Shown: one piece after another, positions 27,289 to 37,333 of the stretch | Layout of the letters: the number at the start of each line of letters is the position of its first letter | Numbering within the stretch: the first letter of the stretch is position 1 | Origin: Streptomyces hygroscopicus | GTDB taxonomy: Bacteria; Actinomycetota; Actinomycetes; Streptomycetales; Streptomycetaceae | Direction: 5' to 3' | NCBI GenBank assembly: GCA_002021875.1 | Contig: CP018627.1 | Span: 9,796,001 to 9,860,000, forward strand | DNA length: 64,000 bases | Notes under the pieces: generated by a model | What the model saw: the letters and a program-made list of their open reading frames with translations, nothing else | What the model was told of the DNA's origin: nothing | Database searches by the model: none | Translations under genes and position numbers: made by a program

Positions 27289-27300
27289 CTGATATATCAG
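27289..27300. promoter_or_regulatory. GntR operator, perfect palindrome
   Basis: CTGATATATCAG is a 12-bp perfect palindrome in the 106-bp divergent region, a typical GntR-family site (T-G-ATAT-C-A). A repeat of the half GATCAG lies at 27306-27311. Confidence 0.65.
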
Positions 27301-27346
27301 TTGCCGATCAGTGGTCCAGTAGTTCGCCTCCCAGGATGGTGCGCAC

Positions 27347-28696
27347 ATGGCAGCGAACCCGCCCACCGAGGTCACCACCCCTCTCTCCGTCCCGCTCAGC
27401 GAGCTCGACCCGGAGGTCGCCGCCGCGGTCGACGCCGAGCTGCACCGGCAGCGGTCCACCCTCGAGATGATCGCTTCGGAGAACTTCGCCCCGGCCGCCG
27501 TCATGGAGGCCCAGGGCTCGGTCCTGACCAACAAGTACGCCGAGGGCTACCCGGGCCGCCGCTACTACGGCGGCTGTGAACACGTCGACGTCATCGAGCG
27601 GTTGGCCATCGCCCGGGTGACGGAACTCTTCGGCGCCGAGGCCGCGAACGTGCAGCCGCACTCGGGTGCCCAGGCCAACGCGGCCGCGATGTTCGCGCTG
27701 CTGCGGCCCGGCGACACGATCCTCGGCCTCGACCTCGCGCACGGCGGGCATCTGACCCACGGCATGCGCATCAACTACTCCGGCAAGCTGTACAAGGCCG
27801 TGCCGTACCACGTGCGCGAATCCGATCTGCGCATCGACATGGACGAGGTCGAGCGGCTCGCGCTCGCCCACCGGCCCAAGATGATCGTCGCCGGCTGGTC
27901 GGCCTATCCCCGTCGGCTGGACTTCGCCGCCTTCCGGCGGATCGCCGACGAGGTGGGCGCGTATCTGATGGTGGACATGGCGCACTTCGCCGGGCTGGTG
28001 GCCGCGGGCCTCCACCCGAGCCCGGTGCCGTACGCCGATGTCGTGACGACCACCACGCACAAGACCCTCGGCGGCCCGCGCGGCGGGGTGATCCTCAGCC
28101 GTGCCGACCTGGCCAAGAAGATCAACTCCGCGGTCTTCCCGGGGCAGCAGGGCGGCCCGCTGGAGCATGTCATCGCGGCCAAAGCGGTGGCCTTCAAGGT
28201 GGCGGCGGGCGAGGAGTTCGCGGAGCGCCAGCGGCGCACCCTGGACGGCGCCCGCATCCTCGCCGGACGGCTGCTGGCCGACGATGTGGCCGAGGCCGGG
28301 ATCACGGTGCTGACCGGCGGCACCGAGGTCCATCTGGTCCTGGTCGATCTGCGCGCCTCCGCGCTCGACGGGCAGCAGGCCGAGGACCGGCTGCACCGCG
28401 TCGGCATCACCGTCAACCGCAACGCGGTGCCGTTCGACCCCCGTCCGCCGATGGTCTCCTCCGGGCTGCGGATCGGCACCCCGGCCCTGGCCACCCGGGG
28501 CTTCGGCACGGCGGAGTTCCGGGAGGTCGCCGACATCATCGCGCAGGCCCTGATGGACGAGCGGCTCGGCGACGAGCGCACCGGCCTGCTGCGTGACCGG
28601 GTCGAAAAGCTCGCCACCGCGTTCCCCCTCTATCCCCGGCTGCCCCACCCGCCCCGCCCGCCCCACCCGCCCCGCCCGAACGGAGCCGCGGCATGA
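27347..28696 (+). CDS. glyA: Serine hydroxymethyltransferase
   Basis: 449 residues, full-length PLP fold-type I enzyme. The active-site lysine is K239 in [35 protein letters not shown] and the C-terminal [16 protein letters not shown] are all present. It interconverts glycine plus 5,10-methylene-THF with serine. As first gene of the sox operon it probably turns the glycine and one-carbon unit released from sarcosine into serine, rather than being the housekeeping copy. The C-terminal tail is a Pro-rich [11 protein letters not shown] run. Its stop overlaps soxB (ATGA at 28693). Confidence 0.95.
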   Translation: MAANPPTEVTTPLSVPLSELDPEVAAAVDAELHRQRSTLEMIASENFAPAAVMEAQGSVLTNKYAEGYPGRRYYGGCEHVDVIERLAIARVTELFGAEAANVQPHSGAQANAAAMFALLRPGDTILGLDLAHGGHLTHGMRINYSGKLYKAVPYHVRESDLRIDMDEVERLALAHRPKMIVAGWSAYPRRLDFAAFRRIADEVGAYLMVDMAHFAGLVAAGLHPSPVPYADVVTTTTHKTLGGPRGGVILSRADLAKKINSAVFPGQQGGPLEHVIAAKAVAFKVAAGEEFAERQRRTLDGARILAGRLLADDVAEAGITVLTGGTEVHLVLVDLRASALDGQQAEDRLHRVGITVNRNAVPFDPRPPMVSSGLRIGTPALATRGFGTAEFREVADIIAQALMDERLGDERTGLLRDRVEKLATAFPLYPRLPHPPRPPHPPRPNGAAA

Positions 28697-29913
28697 CCGC
28701 CACGCCGCTGCCGGAGCATCCGGACTTCCTCTGGCGCACCCCCGAGCCGCGCTCCTCGTACGACGTCGTCATCGTCGGCGCGGGAGGCCACGGCCTGGCC
28801 ACCGCCTACTACCTCGCCCGGAACCACGGCATCACCAATGTCGCCGTCCTGGAGAAGGGCTGGCTGGCCGGTGGCAACATGGCACGCAACACCACGATCA
28901 TCCGCTCGAACTACCTGTGGGACGAGAGCGCGGCGATCTACGAGCACGCGCTGGGGCTGTGGGAGCGGCTCCCGGAGGAGCTGGACTACGACTTCCTGTT
29001 CAGCCAGCGCGGCGTCCTCAACCTCGCACACACCCTCCAGGACGTCCGCGAGGGCGTGCGCCGGGTGGGCGCCAACCGACTCAACGGAGTCGACGCCCAG
29101 TGGCTGGAGCCGGACGAGGTCGCCAAGGTCTGCCCCATCCTCAACGTCTCGCCCCGCACCCGCTATCCGGTCCTCGGCGCCACCTTCCAGCCGCGGGCCG
29201 GTATCGCCAAGCACGACCATGTCGCCTGGGCGCTGGCCCGCCGGGCGGACGAGATGGGCGTGGACCTGATCCAGGGGTGCGAGGTCACCGGCTTCCTCAA
29301 GGACGGCGACCGGGTGGTGGGCGTCGAGACCAGCCGCGGCCGCATCCTCGCCGGCCGGGTCGGTCTCGCGGCCGCCGGGCACAGCAGCGTGCTGGCCGAG
29401 CGGGCGGGCGTCCGGCTGCCGGTGCAGTCCCATCCGCTCCAGGCGCTCGTCTCCGAACTGCACGAACCGGTCCACCCCACCGTGGTGATGTCCAACCACG
29501 TGCACGTGTACGTCTCGCAGGCGCACAAGGGCGAGCTGGTGATGGGCGCGGGCGTCGACGCCTACAACGGCTATGGGCAGCGCGGTTCGTTCCATGTGAT
29601 CGAGCGGCAGATGGCCGCCGCCGTCGAGCTGTTCCCCGTCTTCGCCCGCGCGCATGTGCTGCGGACCTGGGGCGGCATCGTCGATGTCACACCGGACGCC
29701 TCCCCGATCATCGGCACCACCCCCGTCGAGAACCTCTACGTCAACTGCGGCTGGGGCACCGGCGGGTTCAAGGCCACCCCGGCCGCCGGGTGGACCTTCG
29801 CCCACACCATCGCCACCGGCGAGCCGCATCCGCTGAACGCCCCCTTCGCCCTCGAACGCTTTACGACGGGCGCGTTGATCGACGAACACGGCGCCGCGGC
29901 CGTGGCCCACTGA
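28693..29913 (+). CDS. soxB: Sarcosine oxidase subunit beta
   Basis: 406 residues with an N-terminal FAD motif [18 protein letters not shown] and the subunit-beta signature [15 protein letters not shown], near the covalent FMN site. It is the catalytic DAO-fold subunit of heterotetrameric sarcosine oxidase, oxidising sarcosine to glycine with release of H2O2 and transfer of the methyl to THF. Translationally coupled to glyA. SoxD follows after 10 bp. Confidence 0.95.
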   Translation: MTATPLPEHPDFLWRTPEPRSSYDVVIVGAGGHGLATAYYLARNHGITNVAVLEKGWLAGGNMARNTTIIRSNYLWDESAAIYEHALGLWERLPEELDYDFLFSQRGVLNLAHTLQDVREGVRRVGANRLNGVDAQWLEPDEVAKVCPILNVSPRTRYPVLGATFQPRAGIAKHDHVAWALARRADEMGVDLIQGCEVTGFLKDGDRVVGVETSRGRILAGRVGLAAAGHSSVLAERAGVRLPVQSHPLQALVSELHEPVHPTVVMSNHVHVYVSQAHKGELVMGAGVDAYNGYGQRGSFHVIERQMAAAVELFPVFARAHVLRTWGGIVDVTPDASPIIGTTPVENLYVNCGWGTGGFKATPAAGWTFAHTIATGEPHPLNAPFALERFTTGALIDEHGAAAVAH

Positions 29914-29923
29914 GGAGGACATC

Positions 29924-30250
29924 GTGCTGCTGATCAGTTGCCCATGGTGCGGTCCTCGCGACGAGACCGAGTACCACTACGGGGGACAGGCCCACGTCCC
30001 CTACCCCGGAAACCCCGCGGACCTCACCGACGAGGAGTGGGCCGCGTACGTCTTCTACCGCGACAACCCCAAGGGGCCCTTCGCCGAGCGGTGGATGCAC
30101 GGCACCGGCTGCCGCCGCTGGTTCAACGTCCTGCGCGACACCGTGAGTTACGAAGTGCTGGCCGCCTACCGACTCGACGAGCCCCGTCCCGAGCTCCCCG
30201 GCCGGGCGGATGTCCACCAGCCCGCCGAACCGGCCGGAGGCAACCGATGA
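29924..30250 (+). CDS. soxD: Sarcosine oxidase subunit delta
   Basis: 108 residues, starting at GTG 29924 behind a GAGGAGGAC ribosome site. Zinc-binding pattern CPWCG near the N-terminus, later [14 protein letters not shown] with another Cys, plus the family signature [16 protein letters not shown]. It is the small Zn subunit of the complex. The Pro/Glu-rich tail overlaps the soxA start (ATGA at 30247). Confidence 0.95.
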   Translation: MLLISCPWCGPRDETEYHYGGQAHVPYPGNPADLTDEEWAAYVFYRDNPKGPFAERWMHGTGCRRWFNVLRDTVSYEVLAAYRLDEPRPELPGRADVHQPAEPAGGNR

Positions 30251-33165
30251 CCGACCAGCGATTCCGGCTCCCGCACGGAGGCCGCGTCGACCGCGGCACC
30301 GTGCTGCGCTTCACCGTCGACGGCCGGGAGATGACCGGGCACCCCGGAGACACCGTCGCCTCGGCGATGCTGGCGAACGGGCGCGTCGAGGCCGCTCCGT
30401 CGATCTACCGCGGACGCCCGCGCGGCATCGTCGCCGCGGGTCCTGAGGAGCCCAACGCCCTGTTGCGGATCGACGGCCCCTGCTCCGAGGGCATGCTGCC
30501 CGCCACGACGGCAGAGCTGTACGACGGCCTGTCCGCCACGACGCTGTCCGGGATGGGGCGGCTCGACCCGAGTCCCGACCCCGCCGGTTACGACAAGAAG
30601 TACGTCCACACCGATGTTCTGGTCGTCGGCGCCGGACCGGCCGGGCTCGCGGCCGCCGCCGCTGCCACGGGCTCCGGCGCCCGGGTGATCCTCCTCGACG
30701 ACCAGCCCGAGCCGGGCGGTTCGCTGCTCTCCGGGCGCACCGAGAGGGTCGGCGGACAGACCGCCCTGGAGCGGGTCGCCGAAGTGCGCGCGGCCCTCGA
30801 CGCCGCCCCCGAGGCCGTCGTCCTGCGGCGCACCACGGCGTTCGGCAGTTACGACGACAACTACGTACTGGCCCTGGAGCGGCGCACCGACCACCTCGGC
30901 GCCGATGCTCCCGAGCCGTCCGCAGGCGTCTCGCGGCAGCGGCTGTGGCATATCCGGGCCCGCCAGGTGGTCCTGGCGACCGGTGCCCACGAGCGTCCGC
31001 TGGTCTTCGCGGGCAACGACCGTCCCGGGGTGATGCTCGCCGGGGCCGTGCGCTCGTACCTCAACCGATATGCGGTGGCGCCGGGTTCGCGGGCGGTGGT
31101 GGGCGCAACGAATGACAGCGCCTATGACACGGTGGCCGATCTCCACGCCGCCGGGATCGACATCGCCGCCGTCGTGGACGCGCGGCCCGAGCTGTCCCGC
31201 CGGGCCGCCGAGGTGGCCGTGGCGAGTGGGGTGCGGGTGCTGACGGGCAGCGCGGTGGTCGACACCGCGGGCGGGAACCGGCTCACCGGTGTCACCGTCC
31301 AGGCCCTGGACGCCCGGGGCCAACTCACCGGTGAGGCCGAGTCGTTCGACTGCGACCTGCTGGCCGTCTCGGGCGGCTGGAGCCCGGTGGTGCACCTGCA
31401 CAGCCAGCGCCAGGGCACGCTGCGCTGGGACGAGGACCTGGTCGCCTTCGTCCCCGACGGCACCGTGCGGGACCAGCACATCGTCGGCGCGGCCCGCGGG
31501 ACGTACGACCTCGGCGGCTGTCTCGCCGAAGGGGCGCGGGCCGGTGCGCGGGCCGCGACGGACGCCGGGTTCCCGGTGGCCGCACCCGAACCGCCGTCCG
31601 GCGACGCGGGGCACCGGGCAGCGGGGGGCCCGGTGCGCGCACTGTGGCTGGTGCCCGCGCCCGGCACCGGTCCCGAGGGCGAACCCGCCACCTGGCACAC
31701 CCACTTCGTCGACCTGCAGCGCGATGTCACCGTCGCCGACGTCTGGCGGTCCACCGGCGCCGGTATGCGCAGTGTCGAGCACATCAAGCGCTACACCTCG
31801 CTCGGCACGGCGGGGGACCAGGGCAAGACCTCCAACGTCAATGCGATCGGCGTGATCGCCGAGGCCCTCGGCGCGGGCGCGTCACCCGGGCAGATCGGCA
31901 CCACGGGCTACCGGGCGCCGTACACGCCGGTGGCCTTCGCCGCCCTGGCCGGGCGTGAGCGCGGCGAGCTGTTCGATCCGGAGCGCACGACCTCCATCCA
32001 CCCCTGGCACCTCGCCCACGGGGCGGTGTTCGAGGACGTCGGGCAGTGGAAGCGTCCCCGGTACTACCCCCGGCCCGGTGAGGACATGGACACGGCCGTG
32101 GCCCGCGAGTGCCGCGCGGCCCGGGAGGGGGTGGCGTTCATGGACGCCTCCACCCTCGGCAAGATCGAGATCTGGGGCGCGGACGCGGGTGAGTTCCTCA
32201 ACCGGATCTACACCAACGCCTTCAAGAAGCTGAAGCCCGGCATGGCCCGCTACGGCGTGATGTGCAAGCCCGACGGGATGATCTTCGACGACGGTGTGAC
32301 GCTGCGCCTCGAGGAGAACCGCTACTTCACGACCACCACGACCGGCGGCGCCGCCGCCGTCCTGGACTGGCTGGAGGAGTGGCTGCAGACCGAATGGCCC
32401 GAGCTCGATGTCCACTGCACCTCGGTGACCGAGCAATGGGCGACGATCGCGGTCGTCGGCCCCCAGTCGCGCGAGGTCGTGGCCCACCTCGCCCCCGAGA
32501 TCGACCTGTCGAACGAGACCTTCCCGTTCATGGCCTTCCGCGAGACCACCCTGGCCTCCGGCATCCCCGCCCGCATCTGCCGCATCTCCTTCTCCGGCGA
32601 ACTCGCCTACGAGATCAACGTATCCGCGTGGTACGGCCCGGCGGTCTGGGAGGAGGTGTACGCGATCGGCCGGCCGTACGACATCACCCCGTACGGCACC
32701 GAGACCATGCACGTCCTACGGGCCGAGAAGGGGTACATCATCGTCGGCCAGGACACCGACGGCACCGTCACTCCACAGGACGCGGGCATGTCCTGGGTGG
32801 TCTCGAAGCGCAAGGACTTCATCGGCAACCGCTCGTACTCCCGCGCCGACACCTCCCGCACCGACCGCAAGCAGTTGGTCGGCCTGCTGCCGAGCGATCG
32901 GCGGACCCGGCTGCCCGAGGGCACGCAGCTCATCGCGCCGAACGTGTCCCTCACCCCCGGGACCGGGCCGGTGCCGATGCTCGGCCATATCACCTCCAGC
33001 TACCACAGCCCGGCCCTCGGCCGCCCCTTCGCCCTGGCGCTCGTCGCCGACGGGCGGGCACGGATCGGCGAGACCCTCCTCGCCCCGGTGGGCGAGGATC
33101 TGGTGCCCGTCCTGGTGGCCGACACCGTCCTCTACGATCGCGAAGGGACCCGGCGAGATGGCTGA
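30247..33165 (+). CDS. soxA: Sarcosine oxidase subunit alpha
   Basis: 972 residues. The N-terminal part has a ferredoxin-like segment ([20 protein letters not shown]), then an NAD-binding Rossmann motif [18 protein letters not shown] at about 120. The C-terminal third is a GcvT/aminomethyltransferase-like folate domain (from about 600: [20 protein letters not shown]). The latter accepts the sarcosine methyl as 5,10-methylene-THF, the substrate of the co-transcribed GlyA. The start is fixed by the ATGA overlap. The stop overlaps soxG by 8 bp. Confidence 0.95.
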   Translation: MTDQRFRLPHGGRVDRGTVLRFTVDGREMTGHPGDTVASAMLANGRVEAAPSIYRGRPRGIVAAGPEEPNALLRIDGPCSEGMLPATTAELYDGLSATTLSGMGRLDPSPDPAGYDKKYVHTDVLVVGAGPAGLAAAAAATGSGARVILLDDQPEPGGSLLSGRTERVGGQTALERVAEVRAALDAAPEAVVLRRTTAFGSYDDNYVLALERRTDHLGADAPEPSAGVSRQRLWHIRARQVVLATGAHERPLVFAGNDRPGVMLAGAVRSYLNRYAVAPGSRAVVGATNDSAYDTVADLHAAGIDIAAVVDARPELSRRAAEVAVASGVRVLTGSAVVDTAGGNRLTGVTVQALDARGQLTGEAESFDCDLLAVSGGWSPVVHLHSQRQGTLRWDEDLVAFVPDGTVRDQHIVGAARGTYDLGGCLAEGARAGARAATDAGFPVAAPEPPSGDAGHRAAGGPVRALWLVPAPGTGPEGEPATWHTHFVDLQRDVTVADVWRSTGAGMRSVEHIKRYTSLGTAGDQGKTSNVNAIGVIAEALGAGASPGQIGTTGYRAPYTPVAFAALAGRERGELFDPERTTSIHPWHLAHGAVFEDVGQWKRPRYYPRPGEDMDTAVARECRAAREGVAFMDASTLGKIEIWGADAGEFLNRIYTNAFKKLKPGMARYGVMCKPDGMIFDDGVTLRLEENRYFTTTTTGGAAAVLDWLEEWLQTEWPELDVHCTSVTEQWATIAVVGPQSREVVAHLAPEIDLSNETFPFMAFRETTLASGIPARICRISFSGELAYEINVSAWYGPAVWEEVYAIGRPYDITPYGTETMHVLRAEKGYIIVGQDTDGTVTPQDAGMSWVVSKRKDFIGNRSYSRADTSRTDRKQLVGLLPSDRRTRLPEGTQLIAPNVSLTPGTGPVPMLGHITSSYHSPALGRPFALALVADGRARIGETLLAPVGEDLVPVLVADTVLYDREGTRRDG

Positions 33166-33823
33166 GCCGACGAACGCCGCAGGGGCAGACGCAGGCGCAA
33201 GCGCGGGCCCGGTGGCGCTGCGCACCAGCCCCCTGGCACATCTGGCGGAGCGGATGCACACCGCCACCGTCACCGGCCCGCGTGGAGTCACGCTGACCGA
33301 GTGGCCGTTCAGTACCATGGTGAATCTGCGCGTCGACCCCGCCTCCGAAGCGGCCGACCGCATCGAGAAGTCCCTGGGGGCGCCACTTCCGCGGCAGTGC
33401 GGCCACACCACCGCATCGGATTGCCACACGGTTCTCTGGCTCGGCCCCGACGAATGGCTCGCGCTGTCCCGGGCCGACGGGACCGATGGGGTCGACGGGA
33501 CCGCCGTGGCCGCCGAGTTGCGGGCGGCACTCGGAGCGGATCCGGGCTCGGTCGTGGACGTCTCGGCGAACCGCACCACGCTGGAGCTGAGCGGCCCGGC
33601 CGCTCGGCAGGTGCTGGAGAAGGGCTGCCCGCTGGACCTGCACCCCCGGGCCTTCGGCCCCGGCCACGCGGTGTCGACCACGGTGGGGCCCGTCGCGGCG
33701 CTGCTCTGGCAGGTCGACGGCGCCCCGACCTACCGGCTCTTCCCTCGGTCCTCGTTCGCCGACTATCTGGCGCGCTGGCTCATCGACGCGATGAGCGAGT
33801 ACCGCGGCCCGGAACCGCCCTGA
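33158..33823 (+). CDS. soxG: Sarcosine oxidase subunit gamma
   Basis: 221 residues. The subunit-gamma pattern is [16 protein letters not shown] early, [10 protein letters not shown] in the middle and [25 protein letters not shown] (shown in full only by position, residues about 128-152), then [17 protein letters not shown]. It is a small folate-domain-like subunit that completes SoxBDAG. It is the last gene of the operon; the next gene is convergent. Confidence 0.93.
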   Translation: MAEPTNAAGADAGASAGPVALRTSPLAHLAERMHTATVTGPRGVTLTEWPFSTMVNLRVDPASEAADRIEKSLGAPLPRQCGHTTASDCHTVLWLGPDEWLALSRADGTDGVDGTAVAAELRAALGADPGSVVDVSANRTTLELSGPAARQVLEKGCPLDLHPRAFGPGHAVSTTVGPVAALLWQVDGAPTYRLFPRSSFADYLARWLIDAMSEYRGPEPP

Positions 33824-33868
33824 TGGGGTGGGCCGCGTTCGATGTACTCGGTCACCACCGTCGCGTTG

Positions 33869-34774
33869 TCACCGCGCATCCGGGTGTACGGGCGAGAGCC
33901 GGTAGGTGTTCTCGTGGATGATCACACGGCCGGCGGTGGGCGGCGGGAAGTGGGTGCCGAGCAGGAGCGTGTCCGTACCGGCGAGGGAGCCGAGGAGTTC
34001 GCGGCGGGTGGCCTCGGACTGCTCGGGGGCGATGTCGACGCATGAGCCGATGGCGGGGTGGGCGAGCTGGACGGGGTGGTGGATGCAGTCGCCGGTGATC
34101 AGCGCCGTCTGGTCACGGCTGGTGAGCTGGAGGGCGATGTGGCCGGGGGTGTGGCCGGGCGTGGGGATCAGCCGCAGCCCGGGGGCGACCTCGGTGCCCT
34201 CGGCCAGGACGTCGACCAGGTCGAGCAGTCCCGCTTCCTCGATCGGGGTCACGGAGTCACGGAACATCTGCGCGCGCGGTTCGTCCATGTCGTAGCCCGC
34301 CCAGAAGTCCCGTTCGACGCGGGAGGTGAGGTAGCGGGCATGGGGGAAGGTGGGCACCCATGAGCCGTCCACCTCGTGGGTGTTCCAGCCGACGTGGTCG
34401 GTGTGCAGATGGGTGAGGATCACCATGTCGATGGATTCCGGGGGGAATCCGGCGGCGGCCAGCCGCTCCAGGTAGTCGGTGTGCAGATCGTGCCAGGCGG
34501 GGTTGGCCCGTGTCTTGCCGTTGCCGATGCCGGTGTCGACGAGCACCTTCAGCCCGCTCATCTCGAAGACGAAGCTGTGGCTGTCGATGCGCAGGATGCC
34601 CTCCTGATCGGCGAAGTCCGGGCGCAGCCAGTCCTCTCGCGTGACCACGTCCGTGGTGGCGTCGGGCAGCAGCCACGGCCCGGTCCGCGGCGGCAGGAGC
34701 ACCTCGTCGATGCGGTGGACGGTGATGTCGCCCACGGTCCAGAAGGGGATGCCGATGCTGTGCGCTGTGTGCAT
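33869..34774 (-). CDS. MBL-fold metallo-hydrolase
   Basis: 301 residues from ATG 34774 (GAGGAAAC ribosome site); the 43-residue longer frame looks non-coding. Zinc-binding metallo-beta-lactamase fold: THLHTDHVGW (HxHxDH), PTPGHTPGHIAL, ITGDCIHH and a final LLLGTHFPPP. It resembles lactonase/quorum-quenching-like and alkylsulfatase-like MBL enzymes; the substrate is open. It is divergent from the AtzG-like/amidase pair, with two copies of a 25-bp inverted repeat between, so it is probably co-regulated by the TetR at 36696. Confidence 0.85.
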   Translation of the reverse strand: MHTAHSIGIPFWTVGDITVHRIDEVLLPPRTGPWLLPDATTDVVTREDWLRPDFADQEGILRIDSHSFVFEMSGLKVLVDTGIGNGKTRANPAWHDLHTDYLERLAAAGFPPESIDMVILTHLHTDHVGWNTHEVDGSWVPTFPHARYLTSRVERDFWAGYDMDEPRAQMFRDSVTPIEEAGLLDLVDVLAEGTEVAPGLRLIPTPGHTPGHIALQLTSRDQTALITGDCIHHPVQLAHPAIGSCVDIAPEQSEATRRELLGSLAGTDTLLLGTHFPPPTAGRVIIHENTYRLSPVHPDAR

Positions 34775-34890
34775 GGTCCGTCGTTTCCTCGATCTATGGC
34801 GGGCGGGCTTGATCTGGCGCCGTGACGCGGTGAGTGCCGCCACCGCCGCGGCGGCGAGGACGGCGGCGCTGGACAGGGGACTCCTTCCCG

Positions 34891-34961
34891 CTAAAAGCGA
34901 CACATTTGCTTTAAGGGACTGTAGGCCCTACGGTCGGCTAAAGCAATCCGTTAGCTTTTGT
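34891..34961. promoter_or_regulatory. Two copies of a 25-bp TetR operator
   Basis: 34891-34915 reads CTAAAAGC-N9-GCTTTAAG and 34937-34961 reads GCTAAAGC-N9-GCTTTTGT, centres 46 bp apart, in the region between the MBL gene and the amidase pair. A third copy precedes the TetR gene at 36663. The AT-rich arms stand out strongly from the flanking DNA. The rest of this 262-bp gap holds leader sequence only. Confidence 0.75.
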
Positions 34962-35036
34962 TTCGGGGTTGCCGGAGATCGCCGGGGTCACTCCTCCCGG
35001 GGTCGCTCCGCCTCTCCGACCCACGAGGGAGACGCC

Positions 35037-35246
35037 ATGTCCGCTGCTGAACTCACCCCTCCGGAAGCGGCCCGCTGGGCCGCCCGGGCCGGGCTTCCAC
35101 TGCCGCCCGAACGCCACGCCGCGGCGGCGGCCACCGCCAACCACATCCACTCGGTCGTCGCCGTCCTGCGCGAACTCGACTTCGGCGACACCCCGCCCGC
35201 CCCCGCCTACCGTGCGCGAGAGGAGCAGCACGATGCAGCCGTATGA
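35037..35246 (+). CDS. AtzG-like small subunit (DUF4089), GatC-like partner of an amidase
   Basis: 69 residues, starting at ATG 35037. The pattern LTPPEAARWAARAGLPLPPE, then a helix ending LRELDFGDTPPAPAY, matches the DUF4089/AtzG family. AtzG has a GatC-like fold and is needed by the AtzE amidase in cyanuric-acid breakdown. The gene overlaps the amidase start by 14 bp, as a dedicated partner would. Assignment rests on the pattern and the neighbour. Confidence 0.75.
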   Translation: MSAAELTPPEAARWAARAGLPLPPERHAAAAATANHIHSVVAVLRELDFGDTPPAPAYRAREEQHDAAV

Positions 35247-36624
35247 ACTGTCCCTCACCGCGGCCGCCGACGCGATCCGGGCCGGGCGGCTGTCCCCGGT
35301 CGAGCTGGTGGACTCCGTCCTGGAACGCGTCGAGCGGCTGGAACCCCACCTGAACGCCTACGCCACGGTGACCGCCGAGCAGGCGCGCCACGCGGCACGC
35401 GAGGCCGCGGACGACATCGCGGCCGGCCGTTCGCGCGGCCCGCTGCACGGCATCCCCATGGGGCTGAAGGACCTGATCGACGTCGCGGGCGTGGCCACCA
35501 CCGCCAGCTCCCGGGTCCGCGCCGACCACCGCGCGCAGGCGGACAGCACGGTCGCCGCCCGCCTCGGCGCGGCCGGCGCGGTCCTGGTCGGCAAGACCCA
35601 CACCCATGAGTTCGCCTACGGGCTGACCACCCCGCAGACCCGCAACGCCTGGGACACCGGCCGGGTCGCAGGCGGCTCCAGTGGCGGATCCGCCGTGGCC
35701 GTCGCCGCGGGCGCCGCGACTTTCGCGCTGGGCACCGACACCGGCGGATCCATCCGTGTCCCCGCCGCGCTCAACGGGGTCGTCGGCCTCAAGCCGACCT
35801 ACGGCCTCGTCCCCCGCCACGGCGTCACCTCCCTGTCCTGGTCGCTGGACCACGTCGGGCCCCTGACCCGTACCGTCGAGGACCAGGCCCTGGTCCTGGC
35901 GGCCCTGGCCGGACACGACCCCCGCGACCCCGCCTCCCTGGCCGCCCCCGCGCAGGACTACCGTCCCGGCGCGGGCGAGGACCTGACCGGACTGCGCGTC
36001 GGCGTGCCGCGCAACTACTACTTCGAGCACGTCGATACGGAGGTGGAAGCCGCGGTCCGGCAGGCCGTCGACCGGCTTCAGGCCCTCGGCGCACGCCTGG
36101 TCGAGGTCGAGATCCCCATGACCCGCTACATCCAGGCCACTCAGTGGGGCCTGATGGTGCCGGAGGCGACCGCCTACCACGAGCGCACCCTGCGTGCGGT
36201 GCCCGAGCTGTACCAGGTGGACGTGCGCACCCTGCTCGAAGCCGGGGAACTGATGCCCGCCGGGGACTATCTGCGCGCCCAGCGCTCCCGGACGCTGATG
36301 CGCCAGGAGTGGGCGCGCGTGCTGGCGGACGTCGACGTCATTGTCGCCCCGACGGTCCCGGCGACCGCGGCGAAGGCCGACCAGGAGACGATCACCTGGG
36401 CGGACGGCACCGTCGAAGCCGTCTCCGACGCCTACGTACGCCTCTCGGCTCCCGCCAACCTCACGGGAGTGCCGTCGCTGTCCGTCCCGGTCGGCCACGA
36501 CATGGCGGGCCTGCCGATCGGCATGCAACTGCTGGGACGGCCCCTCGGGGAGAAGGTGCTCCTGCGGGTCGGCCACGCCTACGAACAGTCCCGGCCGACC
36601 CGCGTGCTCGCACCGGCGGCCTGA
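35233..36624 (+). CDS. Amidase-signature hydrolase (AtzE-like)
   Basis: 463 residues of amidase-signature fold. The Ser-cisSer-Lys triad is visible: Lys in GIPMGLKDLIDVAG, then the GGSSGGSAVAVAAG and GTDTGGSIRVPAA blocks with cis-Ser and nucleophile Ser. It hydrolyses a carboxamide or related C-N bond. Together with the overlapping AtzG-like gene this suggests an AtzE-type rather than a GatA-type enzyme, but a ring-cleavage hydrolase (AtzD) or allophanate hydrolase is not nearby, so the true substrate is unknown. Expression is probably set by the TetR encoded next. Confidence 0.88.
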   Translation: MQPYELSLTAAADAIRAGRLSPVELVDSVLERVERLEPHLNAYATVTAEQARHAAREAADDIAAGRSRGPLHGIPMGLKDLIDVAGVATTASSRVRADHRAQADSTVAARLGAAGAVLVGKTHTHEFAYGLTTPQTRNAWDTGRVAGGSSGGSAVAVAAGAATFALGTDTGGSIRVPAALNGVVGLKPTYGLVPRHGVTSLSWSLDHVGPLTRTVEDQALVLAALAGHDPRDPASLAAPAQDYRPGAGEDLTGLRVGVPRNYYFEHVDTEVEAAVRQAVDRLQALGARLVEVEIPMTRYIQATQWGLMVPEATAYHERTLRAVPELYQVDVRTLLEAGELMPAGDYLRAQRSRTLMRQEWARVLADVDVIVAPTVPATAAKADQETITWADGTVEAVSDAYVRLSAPANLTGVPSLSVPVGHDMAGLPIGMQLLGRPLGEKVLLRVGHAYEQSRPTRVLAPAA

Positions 36625-36662
36625 CGGCGGCCTGGGGCGCACGGGCCGGGGCGCACCACTGT

Positions 36663-36687
36663 CTAGAAGCAAGAAATTTGCTTTAAG
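36663..36687 (+). promoter_or_regulatory. Third copy of the 25-bp TetR operator, before tetR
   Basis: CTAGAAGC-N9-GCTTTAAG ends 8 bp before the TetR ATG. The right half TTTGCTTTAAGG is identical to the copy at 34905-34916. This suggests autoregulation. Confidence 0.75.
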
Positions 36688-36695
36688 GTGGAGGG

Positions 36696-37259
36696 ATGAG
36701 CAGGCAGATGGTGCGCCCCGGCGGGCGCAGCGCCCGGGTCCAGGCATCGGTGCACACCGCCGTACGCGAACTCGAAGCCGAGGTGGGCCGCGACGCCCTG
36801 ACCGTGCCGCTGGTCGCCCAGCGCGCCGGGGTCACCCCGTCCACGATCTACCGCCGTTGGGGAGACCTCACGGAGCTGCTGTCGGATGTGGCGGTCGAGC
36901 GGCTGCGGCCCGACACCGCACCCAAGGACCACGGCGCCCTGGCGTCCGACCTGGCGGCCTGGGCCGAGCAGTTCCTCGACGAGATGGGCTCCCCCGCCGG
37001 CCGTGCCTACATCCGCGACGCCCTGCTCGGCGACCCCGACGGCACCAACGCCGGCCAGTGCTCGGCCTACGCCGCCGACCAGGTCGACCTCATCCTGGCC
37101 CGCGCGACCGAACGCGGGGACGACACCCCCGAGGTCGAGACGGTCATCGACCGCATCGTCGCCCCGCTGATGTACCGCATCCTCTTCCGCCCCGCCGGAC
37201 TCGACGCCGCCTATGCTCGCGGACTCGTGGCGGGGCTCCTCGGTCAGGGCGGCCGTTGA
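36696..37259 (+). CDS. TetR-family regulator of the amidase/MBL locus
   Basis: 187 residues. Helix-turn-helix LTVPLVAQRAGVTPSTIYRR followed by WGDLTELL; the C-terminal domain is of the TetR_C type with LLGDPDGTNAGQCSAYAADQ. A GGAGG lies very close to the ATG. The three shared inverted repeats link it to the MBL, AtzG-like and amidase genes; the amide substrate or its product is the plausible inducer (inference). Confidence 0.88.
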   Translation: MSRQMVRPGGRSARVQASVHTAVRELEAEVGRDALTVPLVAQRAGVTPSTIYRRWGDLTELLSDVAVERLRPDTAPKDHGALASDLAAWAEQFLDEMGSPAGRAYIRDALLGDPDGTNAGQCSAYAADQVDLILARATERGDDTPEVETVIDRIVAPLMYRILFRPAGLDAAYARGLVAGLLGQGGR

Positions 37260-37333
37260 CCGGGTGACCGCGCAGGCGGGCGCCCGTCGTGCTGGTCGCG
37301 GCCCTCAACGCATGGTGTGCCCCCCAACAATCC

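Noticed and set aside
27241..27346. Glycine riboswitch before glyA
   Set aside because: Only 106 bp are available and no tandem glycine-aptamer pattern is visible; the palindrome explains control better.
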